From positions 1,736,001-1,800,000 of the forward strand of contig NC_060017.1 in the NCBI RefSeq assembly GCF_021134715.1: a stretch of DNA of 64,000 nucleotides, given 5' to 3'. Numbering within the stretch: position 1 is the stretch's first letter; the number at the start of each line of letters is the position of its first letter. The translations under genes were made by a program, and so were the position numbers. The notes below the pieces were generated by a model. The model was not told the DNA's origin. It saw only the letters and a list, made by a program, of their open reading frames with translations, and did no database searches. Shown piece by piece: positions 1-12,000 of the stretch. The DNA comes from Daphnia pulex. Taxonomy: Eukaryota > Arthropoda > Branchiopoda > Diplostraca > Daphniidae.

Positions 1-2622
1 AATATGTCTCACAATTTTATGCTCAGTTGGATTTTCAAGAAAATCCCACTCGTCTCTAACCTTATGAAAATACTTTTCTTAACAACAACACAAAATATAC
101 CTAACGCGAAGCTGTTGATTCTTCCAACATTTCACCCCCGTTCGTCTCCCAGAATTTCATCGAAATAGCAGGCCCTAAAAAGATATAGGCATAATGCTTC
201 TGCACGGAGATGAAATCCGGCGAGGCGGAATTGGGAAGGGTGGAAAGGAAAGAAAAATATCGGGCGTCAAATCGATAAAATAAACCGTCGATGAGATCCA
301 TTCTCGAAGCTCGCGAGGTTTTATAAACGTGACGATATTATTCCAGACAGCGGAAGAGCGCTCTACTCCTACTACCCACGGATTTGCATAAACACCTTCG
401 TGAATGCAAACGAATTGGTGGCGGGACATGGAAGTCCTTTCATCTCACTTCGCACAGTTCGCAGACAGATGCGTCGTGCCCAATATGTGCGCCTACGTGA
501 GCGCTTTTATAAGGCTCTAAAAAGAGAATCCCCGCCATTAAGGCGGCCAAGTTAAACCATCTCATGAAATCTGAAATTTTAATTTCCATCGGCTTTTTGG
601 CATGTTTCTTAACAATTTGGGACACATTTTTCTCGCTTAGAAAGATGAATATTGAATACGTGGAAGCTAGCTTTGCACATCGCAATCTGAAAACGTGTTG
701 GTTATGAACAACTCTGTGGATTGATTCGCACTACGATTTACGTTTAGTTACGAAGATCATGATTTTTCATTAGCTATGCACGAGAATATAAGAATTCTGA
801 GTACGTTCATAGAAAAACCTCTAAGGTTCTAATAAGAAAATGGGTCACCTGGTTCAAAGGGTGCTCAGTTCGAAGAGTTAAATACAATTTCGTTGTGTCG
901 ACTGTTGATTAATGACTGGGAGGATAAAACAATAAAAGGAAAACGTTATACTATACATTTAGTTTTTTTTTTTTTTAGTATAATTGTGTATATAAGTATG
1001 CGCTAACATTTTATCCTACACATCTGAACGTTTTGGGATTTTTGTTTTTGAAACATTTTGACGACATATGCCAGTCGTTTGCGCCGTCTAGCGAATATTA
1101 TTAGAATCTTTCTGTGGACTCCGGCGTTGGTACGGCACGGCGAACGTCGCCATGCAATGCGGACTACTTCATTGCAGGCGATTCCTTAAAAAAAAAAAAA
1201 ATTATTTCCTCTTACATTTGTGCCATCGCACGGACTTGTACAAGTCGGGAATGACGCAAGCAATCTATAGCGAGAATTCCATTTCCCGACGGGTTGCCAG
1301 GCTATTGCGTCTATTGATACTCCACTGGCATTTAGAAAAGACGATTGTGCTGTGAGCTGGTGATTTAATATAACTCAATATTAGATAGCGCCCTTGTGTG
1401 ATGCCGTTACTAGACACTCTCTGATTGCGCAACATATCGACGAGGTTTTCTTTGGTTATTCTCTCGTTTTCTCTAAGTTTTTTTTTACCCAAAACTCGGA
1501 GACCGGGAAGAGAAGAAAAGAAAACGACCGAAATAGATGAGGAAATGATGATAAAAGGGAGGAAGAAATGGTTCGCGGACTTCGTATTTTTTTTAATGGA
1601 GTAAACCTTTAGGAGATGAGAAATAATCCCAGTTATATGGAAAAATGCTGGTACTATCGGTCGCTGGGATAATCATTGACTGAACGCGGCTCTTCACTCC
1701 AGTTTCCATGGGCGACATTTTTTGCCAACTAAACTTTGATATTGAAAGGCGTTTTCTTGCCGTTTTCTAGGTAAGCAGCAATAAGCGCTCAGCGGACGGA
1801 CGGCTTGACAGACGGAGAAATTGAATGTTGTCGGCCGTATATTTGACCTGCAGATGTTTCCATTTCTTCTTGCCACGTGTCTATTACGATTTTTAAAAGT
1901 TTTCCAATTGAAGCGACACTATATATGGCGTACAGGACTGATGCGGAAATGTATTGCAAAAACACTGATATGATAAATACAGCACACAAGGTACAGCAGG
2001 ACACTTAAAGATGACACCATATTGACAACATAATTCCATTAATGTACTGTATGTTTAACCAAAAACAAGCCAGCAAACACCGACATTGAACGACGCAAGG
2101 AAATCAATTGATGAACAACTGACACTTAGACAGCGGCCGTATGGTGGCCGGTAAACACAAGAACTGCGGGTGAAATATCCCGCGTGAACCCCTCGAGAAA
2201 AACTCAGTCAGTACAGCCACCCCTAAAAGTGCCTGATAAGCACTCTAAAAGATGCGACAGAGACATCAATAAACATCGCTGAGCATTACCGTGATGCAGA
2301 CAATCAGGTTAACCTGACTGGCCAGGCGGAGACTCTCCATCAGCTCTCCATCGCCTCGGTGATGACACGATTCCTTGCGAGACACACACCTATGGTATAT
2401 GGAAGTACTATTTCCTTGAATTCATATGATACATCTCATCTCGTTATTGGGCTGAAGCATTTGTGCACGAACCACTTTAGAGCCTGAAACCAGATTAGGT
2501 CTCCTAGCGCGGCAGTTGAGTGATGGTTCCCGGTTAGATATAGGCCTATATAAGTCGTCGGTTCCAACTGAATGCAATCAATTTCAAATGAAAAGAGCGA
2601 AGCAGATGCGTCGTCTCCCCTC
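1..2622. other. No supported gene (left edge of window)
   Basis: I see no recognisable protein here. A cluster of open frames on the minus strand (about 101-690) includes one stretch bounded by an acceptor-like site near 690 and a donor-like GTGAGA near 447, but its translation matches no family I know. The region also holds short A or T runs (near 963-976 and 1189-1201). The stretch 2060-2430 has a more even base composition and could be an old repeat, but no terminal repeats or transposase fragments are visible. Confidence 0.5.
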
Positions 2623-3053
2623 TCACAAATAGCTGATCATGACAGACGTATTTTTAGTTGGAGAGGTTTCGGAAACGTCTTGATCCAGGCACAGCATCGT
2701 CACTGCTGCGCCGTTGCCGACATTTTGCGACTCGGCGGAGTTTGGCGAGTCGGACAAAGTTTTGCGGTGATGGGCTGCCGGCAGGACGGCCGACGCGGAA
2801 GCGTGCTGATTGTTGGCAGTCGCCAACAAGTTATCGCGGTGGACCAGCGGGATCTCCGCCGACGACTGCTGTTGATTGCGGAGATTCTGGTTGGTGATGC
2901 GCTGGTGGAAGATGATCAAACGGCGAGTATTGAAGCGAATGATTTGATGCCGATGGTTATTGCGGTGACGCAGGATCGGTGTAGAGGCTGCCGACGACGT
3001 CCTACTGCTGTGGGCTGACCTTCCGGGGTGGGCATTCAATGCGTAACTCCTCC
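2623..3053 (-). CDS. Alternative last exon A of the tachykinin receptor
   Basis: The acceptor AG lies at 3055-3054, downstream of a long pyrimidine run on the coding strand. The two leading bases complete the codon split at the donor 7707, giving Gly-Arg-Ser-Tyr and a 143-codon Ser/Asn/His-rich cytoplasmic tail ending at TGA 2625-2623. It contains phosphorylatable clusters (SAHSSRTSSAAS, SETSPTKNTS). No AATAAA was seen within about 500 nt downstream. It is a candidate mutually exclusive alternative to the exon at 4774-4293. Confidence 0.7.
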
Positions 3054-6000
3054 CTGTCGATGCGACATATCGATCGACATGGAAGTGAGAGAAAAAGAAA
3101 AGAAGAAAAAAAGGCATAAAGAATCTCGTGAGCAGAGGAGACACTGGACAGCGACAAAACTATTTGAATGGGCTATATATACCGAGCGAATGGTTTCACG
3201 AAGACGGGAATGATTTGTTGCAGGCGGGGTCATCATCTGGTGATGTCTTTTGATTATGGAATTAGGGCCAGCAAAAGGACGACAAGCAGTTGCCACACGT
3301 TCACAGACCAACATTATTTTGTATTTAAAAACTGTCGGGGGAGGGAATGAAAAACAAAATGCAATCACGGCAAGCAAAACGAAAAAAAAAAAACATCCAA
3401 TGAAGACATTAAATTAAAGGGGGGAAATATGAAACCAAATATTAAAGGAAAAAAAATTAGTTTAATTGTTAAGCCCTCTCTCTGTTCGTGAAAAAAAAAA
3501 ATTTAACAAAAAATTCTCGAATGATCAGCACAAAACTGCAAAAAAAAATATCACGACGCTGGGTAGATTCACGCTGTAAAGGAATATTTTTGGTTATTAT
3601 CAATTTATTGAGTCACAGTATTGTAGTTAACAATATGCAAGCGTAGCTCCGTGTCTGTGGTGAGACACGGAGACGGCCAGTGCTGAAGTACATTTCACGG
3701 TTAAAAATCACAGCATTGACAGAGCGATCTCATGACAATAAGAGGTATAAAATACGGAATGTATAACAATAAATAATAATAATTACGTAATTTAAGTTTA
3801 GGCTGTACAAACACAAATAACAATTGCTTGTTTTTTTTTTTAAGTCCTGAATGCACATGAAGAGTAGGATTGTAGTAGTATAGATGGATTCGCTATTTTG
3901 GTCTCCGGAATGAAATGTTAGCGACCGTCCATTGAAATTCGCTTTGCCCTTTTATTTCACCTAGTTATTCCGCAATATGCGGACACTTTTGAAAATGACT
4001 ATAATAATTTAAAAAAAGCTTGGACTTTGTACAATATAGATATTATTAGGATGGTGATTTTTAGGTGAATTGTGACTGAGCAAACATATATGAGCGAAAG
4101 TTTATTACCACGGAAAATTTTATTTGTTTTTTTTTAGAGAGAGCTATTTAATTGGCGATGCGCTCTCAGGCCTGCGCCAATGAGTTTGAAACGTCACAGT
4201 ACGATTTGAATCCCGAAAGCTGATTGGATTCCGTTCACTCTCATCAGCACTCTCCGTTTTTGTAAACTGGGATTTCCAGAGTGGCGGTTCTGTTATATTT
4301 TGGTGTCTGCCAGTAACGTGTTGCTGTTGTTCTTGGTGTAGCCGTTGTCGTTGGCGCGTCGGCAATTTTGGCAACGCGAGTCGTAAATTTCGAGCGAGGG
4401 CGGTGCTGACAGTGTCGTCAACGGGAGCCAAACGGAATTAAAATTTTTGCGGGCGGTAATCCAGCGGATTGCGCCGCCGTTGTGGCCGCCCATCTCCGAC
4501 GAACAATAGTAGGACGTCTGCTGATGCTGGTGGTGATAGTGGCAGCAGTGTGGCGGCTGATTGTGATGCGACTCGGGTAACTTGCCAAAGACCAAACACC
4601 GTTGATGACCCTCGTGCTGGATCGAGTGACGTGAATTGCTATGCGACGAGGATGAGTGTTCCGGCTGGTGTCGGATGAGCGAGGCCACGGCCGTTATTCC
4701 GTTGGGCTGCCCAGATTGTCCATTACTGTGGCACTGTCTCGACCGCAGACCGTGATGATGAGACACAATCGGACCTGGATTTAGAACAAGGGGGCGCACA
4801 CATACACTTTTCCATCATTTAGCCACCAAGCAGCACGTCAATGACAAAATCATTTCATCAAGAAAAATGGAAGCGAAAATTCTAAACACGCTAGTTAAAA
4901 GAAAAAGAAAAAACTCGCACAACAGCGGCGCATTGATTTCGTCTCCTGTCTCTTACAGCTCCGACGCCGCAGACGCTTTTCAATTGTGAGGCGACCTTTT
5001 TTACGGTACGTTTGTCGTACACTTGATTGTGAGTGACTCTATACAAAAGAACGGTGCGTATGTTCGAAACGACAAGGTCCTAAACCCCTTTACACATAAG
5101 CCTTCTTGTTGAGTATTTGCTTATTGTCTTATTGACGTGCCCTTCTTCATTGACAGCCTACGCGTGCGTGTCATGAGATGCACGACCTGTAATCTTCCTG
5201 GATGAAGGGAATTATACTTCAGTTTTACAACCGTTTCATAAATCAATAGCGAAATTTCTCGATCGGCGATAATAAAGATCATCAGTTTTCATTCTTAATG
5301 CTGTCGAATGCGTACATTGCGTCATCGGCTGCGCAGCTTAAAATATTTGAGTGTCGACTATCTATGCCAATGCACTAAAGAATTTGCATTGCAAAAATTC
5401 ACAACGAATTCCTTTATATATTCAGTCAAAATCTGTTTTGCTTCCAGGGCGGATTTCGATTCATTTCCATAAAGGGATATTATTAATATATTTTAATATA
5501 TAGAGACTAGAGAGTCAAGGGTAGAAAGAAGCAAATGTATAGAAGTTGAACTGTCGAAAATCCACAACTCATCCTTTGAAATGTAAATATATCGCAAATC
5601 CTGGAGAAAATGCGACAGACTTAATTTATACGGGAGAAAGAACAAAAGAGGTTCGACAAAATCACGATAGAGAGTCAACAGGAACTCCAACACCTTGCGA
5701 CTGGATTAAAGGATTCTCAAACGTTATCAGTTATAATGTAAGGCAACGATACTTCAGTTCCCATCGCCATGGTCCTTTTCTTTCTTGTCATTGTCGTCAA
5801 ACTCTTTCGATTATCACTAAAATGTTAATTTGATGCATTTTACACGAATCGAAAAAGTTACGGCCAATCGTATACGAGGATTACGTGATCACCGCGCACG
5901 CACGCGGATAAAATAAATTTATTTTGGATAGTGGATGACCCTTTTTATTGTTATAGCGATGGGGGGTAGAAAGTTTAGCCACATAAAAAAAAAGATGAAA

Positions 6001-9000
6001 GGAAAGTTGAGCCCGTTTCACTCTCGTTGGGTCATCGTCGCAAAGGGGCCGTGAGTAGTTTTGTGCGCCCGAGTGTGATGCGGGAATGAGCGTGACTTTT
6101 TCTTCGTTTTCCAACGTCCAACTTTTCGTTATGTGTTCAACAGTTAACGGCCATGGCATTATAGAAAAACGCTGAATAAACTACAAAAGCAAGGGAAACC
6201 TTCCGCATTTCTCCCGGCAAACGGCCCGCTGGAGGTCGATATTCCCTAAAGATGTTTACACGGAGCGTACAGTTTAAGTCGGAAGATGCTTTAAAATTGT
6301 TAAAATCGAATGTCTGATTTTAGACAGCAGCACAGACTCCCACAAATAGATGCACCAGGGTCCGTATGGTAGTCAGTTCTATAGACTTATTTTATTAAAC
6401 GTCGTATACAATGGCGCTCCAACAATAGTCACCTTTTAACCGAGTGAAATCCATTGTCCAGAAATATCCAGAAATAGACGAAAGAGCGGAACTAGGCTAC
6501 ATTGCACGCCAGCACGCGATGTTCTTTTACACACACAATAGTAGACTGAGCAGTTGATTTTGTTATGAAAGACTTAATTGGCTCTCGCATTTCAACGGAG
6601 TTGCACAAACCTCTGCTATTTAACTTGTCCGCCATCTTTACGACGTGCACCCGGTTCTTCTCATAACGACATGACGAGCAAAGTCGCGGCCTCGATACTA
6701 ATACATGTGAAACTTGAATTCAAAACTCGCCAAAAATCTGATAAACTTTTTATTTTTTAAATATTCGATCTGTATTGAATTAGAGATGCTAAGTGAAGCG
6801 CAAGATTCGTCGAAAGAACTTAAGCTTTCAACAAACTCGACGTTTTGAATGCGCCAGCGTTCCTTTCAAGTGCCGAGCGACACTTTGGAGATGGGAACTG
6901 CCAAGTGCTGCTCATACATTAAAGTATAACAGACAAATCAGCAGCCAATCAGCAGCAACGGAGGGCGTTCGGTTATTTATATCACGAAAATGGAAGCTGC
7001 TCAGTTGCGAGCCCTGCACAAATCTGATACACAATACACTGCAAGCAATCTAACAGCTTATCTGTGATACAATTTCTTAAACAAATCAAACACGCAGAGA
7101 TGATCTCCCATACACGCTACAAAGCTAGTATAACAATAAGACTCACGTTGTTTTTTTGTTTTTTGATTCGGCAAAGTGAACAGAGAGGTGTTTCAAATCA
7201 AGCAACATCAAGCGATCAAAAGAACAATCATTCACGTCTAGACTAGTCTGTGCTATTAATCAACCAACAAACCCAAACCAACAAAAACCAAAATAGAAGA
7301 AAAATCAGCTGAAGGAAAACCGAATGCACAATTTTGTTGTTAAGCCTCCTACAGGATGAATTGCTGATATGTTTGTTATTAGACTAGTACGGATAGGTGA
7401 TCAGTCAAGTGACAAATGATGGAAACCAAGCCTCTCGCTATACCGAAAACCATTGATCACATATGAAAGAGGCCCTACTCCTACCAAGATTGAGAGCGAG
7501 TGTAGAATATATAGACTCCTGTCTCTTTCAGTATATATCCAGACTAGCAAGAAAACAGTGTCTATATGCAGCATGGCCGAGACAACAACAGCAAGCAAAC
7601 AAATCTAATGTATAATACATACACCACAGGGCTGGCTACCAGCAGAAGGCACACCGATGGACACGGTAATAACAAACAAATGACTGTTGGGCTGTAGCTC
7701 TCTAACCTGGAGGAAGCGATCGATCGGGACTGGAACGACGGCCGGGGTGTCCCAGGTGAACAGCAGCTCCGGCCAACTCTGTCATGGTTGACAATCGCCG
7801 TCCACGGCACAGAAAGTGGCACAGCACCGTCTTGAAGTACTGACGAAACCTTTTTGTTCCGTTAATGGTTTCCGGCGACCGACGACGTAATAAGTGTGTT
7901 TGCGTCAGCGTCAGCCGTATATAGAAGAGAAAATCGTTAGATTTCTACCAACATGATTTATTCTAGGCCGACGACGAGTTCAATATTTGTCGCCCACGTC
8001 CTTTTTTTTCTTTTTTCTTTTATTTTTTTTCAGAAATAATTAATGACGATGGAAATAAGTTAAGAAACCTGGCATTCATGTAGTAATAGACGAGCGGATT
8101 GATCATGGCGTTGCTCATGGCCAGCCAGTAGAACGCAAGGAAGATGTGCTGGACGTACTTATACGAGATGACTTGGTCGTCAATGAACTGGTAAACGAAG
8201 TAGCCGTGATAGGGCAGCCAGCAGACGGCGAAGAGCATCACTATCACCATGAACATACGCACCACCTGAGCGGAGTAAGCACACTTATTAAGTCAACGAC
8301 AACTTGCGTCAAAGTTGGCCGGGTTGCCGAGCCAGACAAGGTTCGCACATCATTAAAAGCAGTCATACAAAGCTTATTTAAAGGCAATCGGAACTCAATT
8401 AATTTCCCGATAATTAATGATGTTTCTAGGCACTGACTTTTCGCTTGGATTGAATGGATTCAGCTTGGCGTTGGTTGAGTTCTCCTATGGTCTGACTCCG
8501 CCAAAGGATGTAGCTCATCCGAGAGTAACACACGCCCATCACGCTCACAGGTATCAGGTAGGTGAGCACGGTGAAAACTATGTTATATCTGCACATAATC
8601 GTCGTTGATGAGCACAATGTTGCGCTACGTCCTTAATCAAGGATGACCAAATGAATAAAACGAACTTACATGAAATCTTGTTGCGACACTGAGGGAAGCC
8701 CATCCGGCCAGACGACGATACAGACAATTCGAATTTCACCGTTTGAATATCTAGGAGAAAACACGGTTGAATGATTTTTTATGTTAATTCATGTGAAAAG
8801 CCGTTTTTTTTGTTTTTTTCCTCATGTCTAAGTATACATTTATATAGATATATACAGTATATATGCGGCACGTTGGCTGTTTGCCTATACAGCCATGAAA
8901 TCAGCAATAATCACTCGCTTCGAGTCGGGTGTACCCTCAATCATTCGGCTTTGATCAACGAAGAAACGAAGAACACATACGTACGGCACTCGTCATTAGC

Positions 9001-12000
9001 GAACGGCAATACAAATTTACTTGCGTTTATTCAGTAATTAGAGCGCCTTTGACGCCCAAATTCAAACCGGTCGTCGGTTGACGTGCAATTAGTCGCTTCA
9101 ACAATCCCGCGGCCCAAAACCGTAAATAAAAAACATCATCGGAGGGAGCACGAACCTTGATTTGGGAGAGGACGTGTCAACATTATTTTGGAAATCTAAA
9201 AATGCTCGCGGTTCCTTTTTTTAGTTTTGAGAAAACAGGGGGGCGGTCAAACCGCACTCACGCACGCAATATACAAACAACCCAGCAACGCCAGATTGAG
9301 ATAGAGAGAGAAACATCAAAGTCAAAGAAAAAGATTTCGAAGAATATTTACTCGAACTCCCCGGCTTTCAAGGAAATGACGTTTGCTAGCGGCAAACATT
9401 TATTCATCTGTTGGGAGACAACGGCAAATGATATGCGGATTGGTTTCTTCATAGAGACATCACGGAATGTATGTAGAACATACATACACCCACCCGCTTT
9501 ATTTATCTTTCTGTGTACATTGTACAATCTCTCGATGTGCCTATACAGCAGCAGCAGACTAATAAGCAAGCCAATAATTCTAATGCAAACACAGACAGCA
9601 GTGCTCGACATCCACCATCAGAGATATTGAACGTACGTAGAGCCAATAGAGATATTTCGAAATGATTACTCACTTGTGCGAGATGATTTGCGAGTAGAGA
9701 AGGCAAGGGACGGCCAGGATGCAGCTGGCCAACCAGATGAGAGTGATGGCGATCCGGGCGATGCATTTGCTCATCCTCGGTCGCAGCGGATGAACAATGG
9801 CGATGTACCTGTGGGACAGCGCATAAATCATATGATTAAGTCAAATGGCTATTAAGTAATGAATTGCAGTTCACAGTATTGATGCAACCTCACATTGCAT
9901 ATAAATAATCCGAGATTTCCCCGGATCCCGCAGGCTTTCTAGTTTGTCGATTTAAAAAAACAAACAATGTATAGTAAATGTCATACCCCTTGGCGGATTC
10001 TTTTGTTTGCCCTCATTTCTCTTAGCTTGTTTTGTCAAACTTAACATTTCGACAGACTCGGTCGCTCGTGAGTGAAGAGTCTATATTATATAGCTCGGCC
10101 GTTATTGCAACATGTGCAAGCGCATTGATATAGTATACTCATATGCCACGTGAGTCATGGTTTATTTCCTCCCGTGTTTCTGAGCTAAACGCATTGATAC
10201 ATATTACGTCAATGTCCCGAGTTCCACGTCGAGGAGCAAACACAAAACTTAGTCAAACAAAAGGTCGACTCACCTTCTTCCTATAGTGTACGTAATTCCG
10301 CACGCCCACGATTTCTCGCTATACTAACGTGTACCGTCTTGCCGTGATCAAAAGTGTAAATTTACGTGTAATAGAAAAGAGTGAAATCAAAAGTTTGTAT
10401 GTCTATACGGTGGGGGGAAAAAATCATTTCTTGCCCGTTGATAGGCTACGGAGAAACTTCCGCTGACGAACAAAGCAAACTTGAATTATGCACAGCTGAC
10501 GCGCTGTAATCATTTAAGAGTTAGTCAGAATTCCCCTTCTTGTACCCAACAGAATAAAAATTGGACTAATAGAAGAAGAAGAAAAAAGCCATTTCTTATT
10601 GATGTTTGCCATTGGCTTTTGGTATACTGCGCACGTGACGCTTCCTTCTTGTTAGCCCAGTAAATAAAAAATTAATAAATAAAAGAAGGCTCCCAATGAC
10701 AATAAATCATTTCTTTATCAATCAGACAAGGGCGGGATATAGAGCAGGAATCGTCCTTTTCTTCAAGATGATTTTCTCCTTTTTGTCGATTATACGCAGA
10801 CTACTACAGCTACTGGGGGGTATACAATCTTATTTGCTGGATACGGGAAGCTGCAGTAAATGAAACAACAAAAGAAAAGACGCGGAGAAAGCATTTGCGG
10901 AGGGGGGGGGGGGGTTAGGGCTAGGCAATCGTGGTGAGAAAAAAACGGGAAGAGTCATAAAAGCGAAAGCGTTCGTTTATTGTGCAGTATACTAAGAACG
11001 AGGGTAAAGCCCTTTTAGCATTTGTGTAATAACACGCGCAACCGTATATCTATCGCGGCATCAGCTGTGCATCATCCATCAGCACAAGAAGAAAATACGG
11101 GAGTCGGCCGTTGCATTTTAGCGGGCGATTTATGCGCAGAAAATGGCCGGTCGCAAGTATATACAGCTGCACATACGTTTCCTCTCTTTTGTTATTCTTT
11201 CGGAAATAAAACGTATAAATATACCGACGACGACTGCACAGTAATTTGCAAACACACACACACACACGTATATACTATATACGCAGCACAAGCCCCCATC
11301 TCCAACAGGGGGTCTTACTACGTTGCTATGTATAAGCTACACTGGGTGGCGTTTCTCCTTTGAGGCGTCCAGCCAGCACTTCTTATTTTTCAGAAAGGCC
11401 GAAAAGTGCAGGGCCGGAGCAGGAAAGAAGATCCTGTAAACGAATCCTATTTCGGCTCCTCCATTTATTGTTGGCGTTTCGCATTTTTCTCATGGGCGAC
11501 AACACAGACTTATCTATAAATATACACACGCACGCGACACAATGATGTCCATTTGATAGAATTATTATTTAAATTTCGTTTGGTCGAGGAAAAAAAGCGG
11601 GGACCGTCGAATTCGTTTCGATTCACGCAATCAGATCAAATCGGATCCACAATTGGATCACAACAACACACCCTCACCGAAATTTCTTTAAAAATAAAAC
11701 TAGGAGGAAAAAAGATGCGTTGGCAAAAAAAAAAAAAAAAAAAAAAAAAAGAAAAGAAACCGAAGCCGACGCGCTGCGTGGGTATAAGAGGAAAAACGAG
11801 AGAAACTGCCATAAATACAGCATGGACTTGTGTGTGTATCACTTTCCTCCGTTTCCACTCTTATTGTCGCCAGTTGTGTTTCTCGCTACAGATCTTTTGT
11901 TTTTGTTTGTTTCTCATAAATATAATAGGCTTGCTGCTCTCATAGGGGAAAGCTCCTACTACCCCAATGTATACTTGACGACCCCCCCCCCCTCCAAAAA

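Noticed and set aside
2572..3018. 148-codon plus-strand open frame with a TATATAAG about 20 bp upstream
   Set aside because: It is the antisense shadow of receptor last exon A (3053-2623), whose splice phase and codon content fit the minus strand.
11725..11750. Poly(A) tract as evidence of a processed pseudogene or SINE
   Set aside because: No gene-like or RNA-like sequence precedes it and no target-site duplication was seen.
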